This document shows, piece after piece, positions 1 through 7,930 of a stretch of DNA of 23,980 nucleotides. Position 1 is the first letter of the stretch. Each line of letters opens with the position of its first letter. Source of the DNA: Prorocentrum cordatum (Eukaryota; Sar; Dinophyceae; Prorocentrales; Prorocentraceae); contig CAUYUJ010011241.1 in the NCBI GenBank assembly GCA_963575745.1, positions 1 through 23,980 of the forward strand, given 5' to 3'. The position numbers were made by a program, and so were the translations under genes. The notes below the pieces were generated by a model. The model was not told the DNA's origin. It made no database searches and worked only from the letters and a program-made list of their open reading frames with translations.

Positions 1-453
1 GGGCTCGCCGCCTCAGACCCCCCCCCTCCGCCGCCCCCCCCCCCGAATGCGCGCCGCTGGATGCGCGCCGCTGGGCGCCCTTCTCTCGTGGCAGAGGGCG
101 CGCCGAACTCCGCCCCCTGCCGGGCCCCTCGCCGGCCACGGCAGAGGTCCAGACAACAAACGCAAGGAGCACACAGACCTTCGCACTGGGCGCGAATTCG
201 TGGGGGAGGGCGATACATGGGGGGGGGAGACAAGCACCCTTTTCGGGCCCTCGAGGCCCCCTGTTGGGGCCCTCGAGGGCCCCCGTCATGGGCCTCAGAG
301 GGCGCCCATTTTCTGGAGCCCTCGCTGCCCCCCCCACCCCACCATGTTTATCGCCCCCCCCCAGGCCGCGCCCCCCGTGATCTGGAGGCCTGTCCGGGGG
401 GCCGCCCGGCCCTCTGTCGCTCTCCGTGCCGCCGCCGCCGCGGTGTTCTGACG
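1..453. other. GC-rich sequence with no recognised gene
   Basis: This stretch has C and G homopolymer runs and several short palindromes, for example CCCTCGAGG-type blocks around 246-285. Open frames exist on both strands but their translations are Pro/Arg/Gly/Ala-rich without any recognisable motif, as expected of GC-rich noncoding DNA. I see no promoter, RNA gene or protein domain here. Confidence 0.5.
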
Positions 454-539
454 TGCCTCCCCCCGCCCTCCTCCCCGTCCCCGATTCCCACCTCTCGCCA
501 ACATCACCCGCTTCTCTCCTCCGCCTTCTGCTTTCCGTC

Positions 540-1225
540 TACTCCTCTCTTCCTCCTCCTCCTCCTCCTCTCCTCCTGCCCTACTCCTCCTCCTCCTCTC
601 ATCCTCCTCTCCTCCTCCTCCTCCTCCTCTCCTCCTCTCCCTCCTTCTCTATGTCCTCCTCTCTCGTCCTCCTCCTCTCCTCCTTCCTCTCCTCCTCTCT
701 CCTCCTTCCTCCTCTCCCTCTCCTCGCCTCCTCCTCCTCCTCCTCCTCCTCCTCCTCCTCCTGCCTTCCTCCTCCTCCTCCTGCCCTCCTCCTCCTCCTC
801 CTCCTCCTCCTCCTCCTCCTCCTCCTCCTTCCCCTCCTCCTCCTCCTCCGCCCCCGCCCTCCTCCTCGGCCCTCCTCCCCCGCCCTCCTCCTCTGCCCTC
901 CTCCTCCGCCCTCCTCCTCCGCCATCCTCCGCATCCTCATCCTCCTCTCCTCCGCTCCTCACCTCCTCCATCTCCTCCTCCTTCCGCGATCCTCCTCATC
1001 CTCCTCTCCGCCTCCTCCTCCTCCTCCTCATCCTCTCCTCCTCTCTCCTCCTCTCCTCCTCCCACACCTCCTCCTCGCCCTTGCCTCGTCTCGTCCTCTG
1101 TTCCTCGTCTCGTCCTTGTCCTCCTTCTCTACTCTTCTCCTCCTCCGCCTCCTCCTTCCTTCCTCCTCATCTCATCCTCCTCCTCCTCCTCCTCCTCCTC
1201 CTCCTCCTCTCCCTCCTCTCCCTGT
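540..1225. repeat. (CCT)n / polypyrimidine tract
   Basis: About 690 bp of almost pure pyrimidine on the plus strand, dominated by CCT/TCC triplets with TCT, CCG and CTT interruptions; the purest blocks are near 735-835 and 1175-1210. All frames across it translate to Ser/Pro/Leu or, on the minus strand, Glu/Gly/Arg polymers and should not be called genes. It is the mirror partner of the GGA tract at 1600-2360. Confidence 0.95.
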
Positions 1226-1322
1226 GCCCGTGCCCCCCATCGCAGCTCCGCGCGGCCCCGTCGGGCCGCCTGCAGCGCAGGCACGCGGCGCCAGGTCCGG
1301 CGTGAGCAGCCACGACACGTAC

Positions 1323-1524
1323 CTCGACTGCACGCAACGAGTGGCCCTGGGCAAGAGTGGCCTTTGGTGCGCGGCCTTTTTGGGGGGGCAGCGGGGGGAC
1401 CAAACACAAGCGCGCGCCAGACGCTAACACCGCATCGCGTTCGGCGATCGGGGGGTCCCCATTGGGCACGCACCGAGGGACCGAGGGTCACTCAAGCGAA
1501 GGGTTGCTCTTGCGTGTAGTCGAG
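1323..1524. mobile_element. MITE-like element, family A copy 1 (complete)
   Basis: A ~202 bp sequence begins CTCGACTGCACGCAA and ends with the imperfect reverse complement TTGCGTGTAGTCGAG; the terminal similarity runs on for roughly 40 bp with gaps. TAC is present immediately outside both ends and could be a 3 bp target-site duplication. The body is shared with copies at 10421-10810 and 23429-23606 and more weakly near 7015-7090. No protein is encoded. The inverted ends, small size and several copies fit a non-autonomous DNA transposon; the superfamily is not determined. A 3 bp duplication is known for CACTA and PIF/Harbinger elements. Confidence 0.7.
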
Positions 1525-1599
1525 TACCAGTCCTCCGCCCGGGGTGGCCGCGGGGGCTCCGGGCCCGGCAACCGAACGCCCTCGGCGCCGTACCTGCGC

Positions 1600-1661
1600 T
1601 GGAGGAGGAGGTGGAGGAGGAGGCGGATGCGGAGGTGGAGGCGGAGGCGGAGGAGGAGGAG

Positions 1662-1694
<33 letters not shown>

Positions 1695-2360
1695 AAGGAG
1701 GAGGAGGAGGAGGAAGAGGAGGAAGAGGAGGAGGAGGAGGAGGAGGAGGAGGAGGAGGAGGAGAAGGAGGCTGAGGAGGAGGAGGAGGGAGGGAAAAGGA
1801 GACAGAGGAGGAAGAGGAAGAGGAGGAAGAGGAAGAGGAGGAGGAAGAGGAGCAGGAGGAAGAGGAGGAGGAGGAGGAGGGAGGAGGAGGAGGAGGAGGG
1901 CGAGGAGGAGGAGGGGGGGAGGCGATGGCGGATGCGGATGCGGATGCGGATGCGGATGCGATGCGGATGCGGATGCGGCGGCGGAGGAGAGAGGAGGAGG
2001 AGGAGGAGGAGGAGGAAAGGGAGAGGGAGAGGCGGATAATGAGGAAGAGGAGGACAAGGAAGAGAAGGAGAAGGAGGAGAGGAGCAGGAGGAGAAGGAGG
2101 AGGAGGAGGAGGAGGGGGTGGCGCAAGAGGAGAAGGACGAGGAGGTGGAGGAGGGGGAGAAGAGGAGGAGGAGGAGGAGGAGGAGGAGGAGGAAGGAGGA
2201 GGAAAAGGAGGAGAAGGAAAAGGGAGGAGGGGGAGGAGGAGGGGGAGGAGGAGGGGGGGGAGGAGGAGGAGGGAGGAAGAGAGGAGGAGGAGGAGGAGGA
2301 GGAGGAGGGAGGAGGAGGAGGAGGAGGAGGAGGAGGAGGAGGAGGAGGAGGGGGAGGCGG
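1600..2360. repeat. (GGA)n / polypurine tract
   Basis: About 760 bp of almost pure purine on the plus strand, mainly GGA with GAA, GGG and AGG variants. It contains a distinct hexamer block at 1929-1977. Translations are Glu, Gly or Arg polymers on the plus strand and Ser/Pro/Leu polymers on the minus strand, so the long frames here are artefacts of composition. It is reverse-complementary in kind to 540-1225, with a spacer of about 375 bp that holds the family A element. Confidence 0.95.
1929..1977. repeat. (GGATGC)n hexamer microsatellite
   Basis: Eight consecutive GATGCG-type units, one of them shortened to GATGC, lie inside the GGA tract. A six-base period keeps reading frame in every frame and yields alternating dipeptides such as Ala-Asp or Met-Arg, which explains the odd translations at this point. 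Confidence 0.9.
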
Positions 2361-2479
2361 GGGAGGCCGTGCAACTTTGGCCGTCGATCGGTCCGTCTGG
2401 GCCGCCCTGCCACCACTGGGCTCCTTGATCCTGCGTTTCGCTGCCCCCTGCGCGACTCGTCCGTGCACCCGACTTTGTC

Positions 2480-3229
2480 GACGCGCGGCCCCCCGACCCC
2501 TTCCCCGGGACAGGTACGGTCTCGGGGTTGGTGAAGGCCCCCGGAGGCCCAGAACAATTTTCGAAGGTCTCGGGGTCGGCGAGGGCCCCCGGAGGCCCAA
2601 AACGGCTAAAAAAACCTCCCGTCGTGCTTTTCATCACGACGCAACCGTGTGCGCACCTGGCCCCCCGAAGTCCCGACCCCTTCCCCGGGACCGGTTGTTC
2701 ATCCTGAACCGTTTTTCGAAGGTCTCGGGGTCGGTGAGGGCCCCTGGAAGCCCAAAACGCCTAAAAAGGCCTCCCGTCGTGATTTTCATCACGACGCGAT
2801 CGCGTGCGCACCTGGCCCCCGGAACCGGAAGTCCCGACCCTTTCCCCGGGACCGGTTGTTCATCCTGAACCGTTTTTCGAAGGTCTCGGGGTCGGTGAGG
2901 GCCCCTGGAAGCCCAAAACGGCTAAAAAGGTCTCCCGTCGTGCTTTTCATCACGACGCAACCGTGTGCGCACCTGGCCCCCGGAAATCCCGACCCCTTCC
3001 CCGGGACCGGTTGTTCATCCTGAACCGTTTTTCGAAGGTCTCGGGGTCGGTGAGGGCCCCTGGAAGCTCAAAACGGCTAAAAAGGCCTCCCGTCGTGATT
3101 TTCATCACGACGCGATCGCGTGCGCACCTGGCCCCCGGAAGTCCCGACCCCTTCCCCGGGACCGGCTGTTCATCCTGAACCGTTTCTCGAGGGTCTCGGG
3201 GTCGGTGAGGGCCCCCGGAGGCCCAAAAC
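2480..3229 (+). repeat. Tandem satellite, ~155-160 bp unit
   Basis: The marker CGACCCCTTCCCC-GGGAC recurs near 2494, 2674, 2835, 2990 and 3145, giving periods of about 180, 161, 155 and 155 bp. Each full unit contains, in order, that marker, a CATCCTGAACCGTTTTTCGAAGG-like block, GGTCTCGGGGTCGG, GCCCAAAACGG, and a hairpin made of CGTCGTGAT and ATCACGACG separated by about four bases. Apparent ORFs repeat the same peptide each period and are satellite translations. The array is cut at 3229 by the foldback element and resumes at 5123. Diverged single copies occur at 20912-21084, 22600-22880 (opposite orientation) and 23610-23755. Confidence 0.9.
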
Positions 3230-3372
3230 GGGTTTAGGGTTTAGGGTCTACAAGCTCTGCCGCAACTGATCCCCTTCTGCCTAGGGGCCCACATGCGGTG
3301 GCTGTCAATCCCACCCGCAAACCACCCCCCATAAAGATCATCTCTCCCCTCGTTGTAATTACAGCGAATACC
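3230..3372 (+). repeat. Left terminal inverted repeat of foldback element
   Basis: It begins with two TTTAGGG units (3233-3246) followed by TCTACAAGCTCTGCCGCAAC and runs to the CGTTGTAATTACAGCGAA region. It pairs with 4978-5119. It holds no ORF of note. Confidence 0.85.
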
Positions 3373-3540
3373 GCTCCTGACGCGGTGGCAATAGAATGTC
3401 GTCGGAATCCCGTTTCAGCACGTCCAAACAAACACAATCACGCGTCTCGACCAATGTCGAGGCGCTCCCTGTGGGGCATGATGCGTGTGAGAGGTGTGCC
3501 GAAATGACCCGAGCAGTGCCGATGGAGACACGCGTCGGGA

Positions 3541-3578
3541 CCATGGGAGCGCCTGGGAGCGCTGGGAGCGCTTGGAAC
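3541..3578 (+). repeat. Short GGGAGCGC minisatellite, left arm
   Basis: Three tandem decamer-like units of the type GGGAGCGCCT / GGGAGCGCT / GGGAGCGCTT. The same motif in reverse complement is expanded to about 150 bp in the right arm at 4833-4985. Confidence 0.8.
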
Positions 3579-3750
3579 CGCATCGGAGCATGGTGAGCGC
3601 CGAACGCATCAAGAACCTGCGCCAGCGGCGCACGTAGGAAGGCAACTCAGGAGTAGCAACTCAGGATTATGCACACATGATCCGAAAATGCTATTTCTAC
3701 CAGGAATGGTGAAAGATGGCGCGCCGCGCGAGTATATTTGAATCGCAATA

Positions 3751-4277
3751 GATTCTGCGTGCACGATCAGGAAATACTTGTTTTTCAAAGGATGGTGCCG
3801 GTCCGCACGCGGCTCATAGCATTTGTAATGTAAGCCGCAATGGATTCCTGCACGCATGATGAGGAAATATTTGTTTCCTAAGGATTGTGCCGGGTCGTAT
3901 GCGGCTCGTGGCATTTGTAATGTAAACCGCAAGGGATTCCTGCACGCATGATCAGGACAGAAAAACTGTTGCAAGGGATGGTGCCGGGTCGTATGCGGCT
4001 CGTGGCATTTGTAGTGTAACTCGCAATGGATTCTCCACGCATGATCAGGAAATAATTGTTTTGCAAGGGATGGTGCCGGCTCGTATGCGGCTCGTGGCAT
4101 TTGTAATGTAACTCGCAATGGATTCTGCACGCATGATCAGGACATACTATTCCTTGCAAGGGAGACTGCCGGCTCGTATGCGGCTCGTGGTATTTGTAGT
4201 GTAAATCGCAATGGATTCTGCACGCATGATCAAGGCATACTTTTTTTGCAAGGGATAGTGCCGGGTCGTATGCGGCT
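3751..4277 (+). repeat. Tandem array, six ~92-94 bp units (left arm)
   Basis: Units begin GATTC-TGCACGCATGATCAGG at 3751, 3843, 3935, 4029, 4121 and 4214. Each continues with a TTGCAAGGGATGGTGCCGG block, GTATGCGGCTCGTGGCATTTG and a TGTAA-CGCAATG tail. Periods are 92, 92, 94, 92 and 93 bp; the last unit is truncated. The minus-strand frame with recurring peptide here is the repeat itself. Confidence 0.93.
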
Positions 4278-4449
4278 CATACGAAGCCGGTTTTACGGGC
4301 TTTAGGATCAAATCGTTATAGGATTAAAAATTTAAACGCTAAAATCTCGAATCTTACGTTTGGACATCATGGCCCCATGCGTCCTGGTTCCATCCGAACT
4401 CCTGAACCCTGCCATCCCGTGCCAAAAATACGATTTCCTGTCAACCCCC

Positions 4450-4765
4450 GGATGTAAACCAGCGCCATCCCTTCAACTGATATTATTTCCTGATCATGCG
4501 TGCTGTAAATCGTCGCCATTCCTTGCAACAGATATGATTTCCTGATCATGCGTGCTGTAACCCCTCGCCATCCCTTGCAAAACATACTATTTCCTGTTCG
4601 TGCGTGCTGTTAACCCTCGCCATCCCTTGCAACAAATATTATTTCCTGATCACGCGTGCATGATCCATTGCGTTTCACAATACAAATGCGCGTCCGCGGA
4701 CTTAAACCCTCGCCATTCCTCGCGAAAACAATATTTCCTGATCGCGCGTTCATACACCTATGAGA
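4450..4765 (-). repeat. Tandem array, ~50-60 bp units (right arm, inverted)
   Basis: Units contain CGCCATCCCTTGCAA, a TATTATTTCCTGATC block and GCGTGCTGTAA. Read on the minus strand this is the GCACGCATGATCAGGAAATA plus TTGCAAGGGATGG core of the left-arm units. The units are shorter because the GTATGCGGCTCGTGG part is missing. The two arms therefore share ancestry but have evolved different unit lengths. Confidence 0.85.
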
Positions 4766-4832
4766 CTTTCCTTACCAAGTGCGCCGCTGTCTCAGAATCC
4801 GGTGTTTTATAATCTGACTGCCATGATGTTTC

Positions 4833-4985
4833 AGGCGCTCACAACGCTCCCAGGCGCTCCCAAGCGCTCCAAGCGCTCCCAAGCGCTCCCAGGCGCTCCC
4901 AAGCGTTCCCAGGCGCTTCCAGGCGTTCCAGGCGCTCCCAAGCGCTCCCAGCGCTCCCAGGCGCTCCCATGCGCTCCCATTCGTT
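4833..4985 (-). repeat. GCGCTCCCAA minisatellite, right arm
   Basis: About fifteen tandem units of 9-10 bp of the type GGCGCTCCCA / AGCGCTCCCA, with occasional GCGTTCC variants. It is the reverse complement of the three-unit block at 3541-3578, consistent with the mirrored organisation of the element. Confidence 0.9.
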
Positions 4986-5119
4986 GTGCTTACAACGAAG
5001 GGAAAGATGATCTTTATGGTGGAGTGGTTTGCGGGTGGGACTGGCAGCCACCGCAGGCGGGCTCCTAGGCAGGAGGGGATCAGCTGCGGCAGAGCTTGTA
5101 GCCCCTAAACCCTAAACCC
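4978..5119 (-). repeat. Right terminal inverted repeat of foldback element
   Basis: It ends in two CCCTAAA units (5103-5116), so that on the minus strand it begins GGGTTTAGGGTTTAGGGG and continues with CTACAAGCTCTGCCGCA. It pairs with 3230-3372. Satellite sequence (GTCGTGCTTTTTATCACGACG) resumes a few bases beyond. Confidence 0.85.
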
Positions 5120-5122
5120 AAA

Positions 5123-5165
5123 CCCGTCGTGCTTTTTATCACGACGCGATCATGTGCGCATCTGG
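5123..5165 (+). repeat. Satellite remnant right of foldback element
   Basis: The hairpin CGTCGTG...ATCACGACG and the following GCGATCATGTGCGCATCTGGC match the interior of the 2480-3229 unit, showing that the foldback element lies within this satellite. Confidence 0.85.
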
Positions 5166-5245
5166 CATGTATGTATGTATGCATGCATGCATGCATGCAT
5201 GTATGTATGTATGCGTGCATGCATGCATGTAGGTATGTGTATATA
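5166..5245. repeat. (ATGT)n/(ATGC)n microsatellite
   Basis: Tetranucleotide blocks ATGT, ATGC and again ATGT, then a TGTATATACACA stretch. It directly follows the satellite remnant. Confidence 0.92.
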
Positions 5246-5294
5246 CACACCTATTTACATGTCTTCATAGGGCCGGGGGGCCCGGAAAGAGTGC

Positions 5295-6365
5295 ACCCCC
5301 TTGACACCTCCCCCAAAACGAATTTCGAATCCTCGGGCCTGTCTTGCGCCTTGGGTTTTCTTGGATGTTCGACTTTCCAGGCCCTGTTGAGCCAGCCTTA
5401 GGCCTCTTTGGGGCTCGTCTGGGGACTCATATGGAGCCGTCCCAGGACTATCTGGACGCCTCAAGAGCCGATCGTAAGCGAACAGGCGAGAAGACCCAAA
5501 TCATTGATTTCCCAATGGGTTTTCATTGATTTTCAATTCTTTAGGTCTGGCCTTCTTCGGCCAGCCTTGTGCCTCTTTAGGGCTCGTCTGGTGACTCATT
5601 TGGAGCCGTCCCGGGACTATCTGGGCGCCTCAAGAGCCGATCGTAAGCGAGAAGGCGAGAAAGCCAAAAACATTGATTTTCCAAAGGGTTCGCATGGAAT
5701 TTCAATTCTTTGGGCCTTCATCCGCCAGCCTTGGGCCTCTGTGGGCCTCGGCTTGCGCCTCTCTGGAGCCATCCTGGGGCTATCTTGACGCCTCCCGAGC
5801 CGACCAGAAGCGACAAGGCGATAAGACGGAAAACATTGCTTTTCTAATTTGTTTTTTCACATAATATTCGAACCTCCGGGCCCTCTAGAGCCAATCTGTG
5901 CCCTCTTTAGGGCTCGTTTGGGGACTCATTGGGAGCCGTCCTGGGCCTATCTTGATGCCTCAAGAGCCAATCGGAAGCGACAAGGCGAGAAAACCAAAAA
6001 CATTGATCTTCCAATGGGTTATCACGGATTTCTAATTATGTGGGCCCTCTTCGGCCACCTTTGGGCCTCGGTTGACGCCTCTCGAGCCAACCGGAAAGGA
6101 ACAAAGAGAAGGCCGAACACATTGTTTTTCCAACGGGTTTTCTCTGATGTTTGACTCTCCAGGCCCTGTCGGGCCAGCCTTAGGCCTCTTTGGGGCTCGT
6201 ATGGGGCCGTCCCGGGACTATCTGGACGCCTCAAGAGCCGATCGTAAGCGAACAGGCCAGAAGACCCAAAACATTGATTTTCCAATGGGTTGTCATTGAA
6301 TGTCAATTTGGGGGGCCTTCTTGGGCCAGCCTTGGGCCTGTTTGGGGCTCGAAGCCGGCAGCCCA
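5295..6365 (+). repeat. Tandem array, ~165 bp unit
   Basis: The marker GACGCCTCAAGAGCCGATCG or a variant occurs near 5456, 5625, 5788, 5955, 6075 and 6226, giving periods of about 169, 163, 167, 120 and 151 bp. Each unit also carries a CATTGATTTTCCAATGGG block, a GGCCAGCCTTGGGCCTCT block and GGGGCTCGTTTGGGGACTCAT. One unit is internally deleted. Frames on both strands repeat the same peptides each period without any known motif, so I call this noncoding satellite. Confidence 0.88.
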
Positions 6366-6397
6366 GCAACGCGAATGCAGCAAATAGCGTGTTATGC

Positions 6398-6615
6398 AGG
6401 AGGTGGAAGAAGAGGAGGAGGCGGAGGAGGTAGAGGAGAAGGAGGAGAAGGAGGACGAGGAGGAGGAGGAGGAATTAGAGGAAGAGGGGCAGAGAGGAGA
6501 AAGAGGATGAGGATGAGGAGGAGAAAGGGCAGGAGGAGGCGGAGGAGGAGGAGGAGGAGAAGGAGGAGGAGGAGGAGGATAAAAGGGGGAGGAGAAAGAG
6601 GAGGAGGAGGAGGCC
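6398..6615. repeat. (GGA)n tract
   Basis: Purine-rich GGA/GAA triplets interrupted by a few GCA, TTA and ATGAGG segments. Translations are Glu/Gly/Arg-rich only. Confidence 0.92.
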
Positions 6616-6840
6616 CTGCTTCATGCTAGCCCAACCACTCGCCTGAGACATATTCGCGCCTCCGGGGCCCGAAACGCCCTGAAGTGGCCCCAAATGGTGT
6701 AGTCCAGTTGCTCCCGCTCAAGAGCTCCTCATCCAGTCCGACTTGGCGGTGGCCCGCCCCATGTCCACGCGCACGCGCGCCGCTTGCATTCGCAACTACA
6801 AGGAACAAGTTGCATGGCGCGAAGCGCCACTGCAGTCTTG
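6616..6840. other. Unique spacer, nothing recognised
   Basis: About 225 bp of mixed-composition sequence between two microsatellites. No ORF with a recognisable domain and no inverted-repeat ends were found. Confidence 0.4.
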
Positions 6841-6841
6841 T

Positions 6842-6842
6842 G

Positions 6843-6876
<34 letters not shown>

Positions 6877-6930
6877 TGTATGTATGTATGTATGTATGTA
6901 TGTATGTATGTATGTATGTATATATATACA
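6842..6930. repeat. (TATG)n microsatellite
   Basis: Around twenty uninterrupted TATG tetranucleotides ending in TATATATACA. Overlapping frames on both strands give Cys-Met-Tyr-Val or Ile-His-Thr-Tyr polymers and are not genes. Confidence 0.97.
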
Positions 6931-6956
6931 CTGACACTTACAAATATGAATGTGCG

Positions 6957-6980
6957 GCGCGATCATGTGCGCACCTGGCC
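6957..6980 (+). repeat. Satellite fragment next to TATG array
   Basis: GCGCGATCATGTGCGCACCTGG matches the corresponding segment of the ~155 bp satellite and of 5145-5165, where the same motif also abuts a TATG array. Confidence 0.6.
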
Positions 6981-7014
6981 GCGTCGACCGCCTGGGCGCA
7001 CCGCCGGCTGGCGA

Positions 7015-7095
7015 AACGAAAGGACGGCCCTGGGAGGCCAAATGCATGCGCGCAAGCAGCCACCATCGCATCGCGCTCCACCTATCGGGGAGAAC
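7015..7095 (+). repeat. Degenerate family A fragment
   Basis: GGCCAAATGCATGCGCGCAAGCAGCCACC followed by ATCGCATCGCGCTC aligns by eye with the body of the family A elements (compare 10722-10770). Terminal inverted repeats are not recognisable, so this is a decayed internal piece at best. Confidence 0.45.
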
Positions 7096-7211
7096 CTCGG
7101 TGAACCCGCACCGATGACAAGGGGCCATGACCAGACAGACAGAAGCCGTGCACATCAGAGGTGCGTTGGCAGAAATGGTGAAACGGAGACTATTGGGTGT
7201 AACGGCGAGCG

Positions 7212-7300
7212 TGCGAAGCGTGGCAATTAAGGGGAGGAGAAGAAGGAGGAGGAGGAGGAGGAGGAGGGGGAGGAGGAAGGGGAGGAGGAAGAGGGGGGAA
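7212..7300. repeat. (GGA)n tract
   Basis: Purine-rich GGA repeats, about 70-150 bp beyond the 3' end of the minus-strand LINE coding remnant, so on the coding strand it reads (CCT)n. Confidence 0.92.
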
Positions 7301-7366
7301 ACGAAGGCGTCAAATTCAGGAATCATATTGCTTTGCGACGAGTGGCCACGCATCATCTTCCTGACG

Positions 7367-7930
7367 CTAAAGTCTGTGCAAGGCCTCGTGGCTACCAGCT
7401 GCCCTCCGGGCAAGGTCATACACATTGCGTGTCCAACAGCTCCTCAGTCGGCCCCGTTTGCGGCGACCACTCCGCCGGCGCGGATCGAAACTCGCCAGCG
7501 CGAACGCACACCGTCTCACAACGCTGTCCTCTGGGAGCTGAGCGACTTTGCCCATGAGCACTAATTGGCGGTAAGCCAATTGGGAACCAAACTTTTGGCT
7601 CTTGCAAATCTGAAACACGGTAGCGTTGGTAACGTGATTCTAATATGAGTGCGGGATGCCCGACAGTTTACGCAGGCATCGCGCTTGAAAATAATCTAGC
7701 TCTTTACATTCTGAGTTGTTCAACCAGAGCGCGCGCATGCAATGCATTAGTTTGGACACTACGCATGCGTCAAAGATTGCAACCGTTTTCTTCAGAAGGA
7801 CCTTGCTGTGCTTCCAGACCTTGCCCAATGCTTCAAAGTCCTTTTACGCCATGCCTAATATCCTGCTCAACTCAGGCCCACTTCCTCCGCCAGAGCAGAG
7901 TAAACCTCCAAAGTATGTCATGTTTTCTTT
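7367..7930 (-). pseudogene. LINE ORF2 C-terminal region, broken
   Basis: Minus-strand segments include KVWKHSKVLLKKTVAIFDAC, SKLMHCMRALWLNNSEC, FQARCLRKLSGIPHSY and, after a stop at 7640-7642, TNATVFQICKSQKFGSQLAY, QLVLMGKVAQLPEDSVVRRC and the basic end RRRSGRRKRGRLRSCW...NVYDLARRAAGSHEALHRL. This order is the usual post-RT domain of LINE proteins, in which a conserved GIPHSYIS... junction continues without a break. The final stop is at 7367-7369. The break at PHSY is a single premature stop, and at least one frameshift lies upstream near 7840-7920. Confidence 0.8.

Larger units (their letters stand above)
3230..5119. mobile_element. Foldback-type element with telomere-motif ends
   Basis: The two ends are long inverted repeats: 3230 to about 3372 matches the reverse complement of about 4978 to 5119 with only scattered mismatches. 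Both termini start GGGTTTAGGGTTTAGGG, continue with CTACAAGCTCTGCCGCA, and include CCCACCCGCAAACCAC and ATAAAGATCATCT. Inside, both arms carry a GCGCTCCC minisatellite and then arrays of related tandem units in opposite orientation. The centre, about 4290-4440, is AT-richer and unique. No transposase or other protein is recognisable. Long inverted repeats built of tandem subrepeats are the hallmark of foldback elements. It sits inside the satellite, which is missing about 12 bp at the junction. No clear target-site duplication is seen. Confidence 0.8.

Noticed and set aside
61-1427. Long plus-strand frames of 333 and 414 codons
   Set aside because: They consist of Ser/Pro/Leu polymers from the CCT tract fused to GC-rich sequence; no domain.
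1357-2868. A 503-codon plus frame and ~380-codon minus frames over the GGA tract
   Set aside because: Arg/Glu/Gly or Ser/Pro/Leu homopolymers set by a triplet repeat; frames persist because GGA has no stop in any frame.
2649-3237. Repeated 124-residue frames in the satellite
   Set aside because: The same peptide returns at each satellite period with no known motif; the repeat length and not selection keeps the frame.
3609-4159. Cys/His-containing repeat frames on the minus strand, at first sight like zinc fingers
   Set aside because: They are translations of the ~92 bp tandem array; Cys and His spacing does not fit a C2H2 finger and frames shift between units.
6796-7425. 209-codon minus frame with Ile-His-Thr-Tyr repeats
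   Set aside because: TATG and GGA microsatellite translation joined by spacer.
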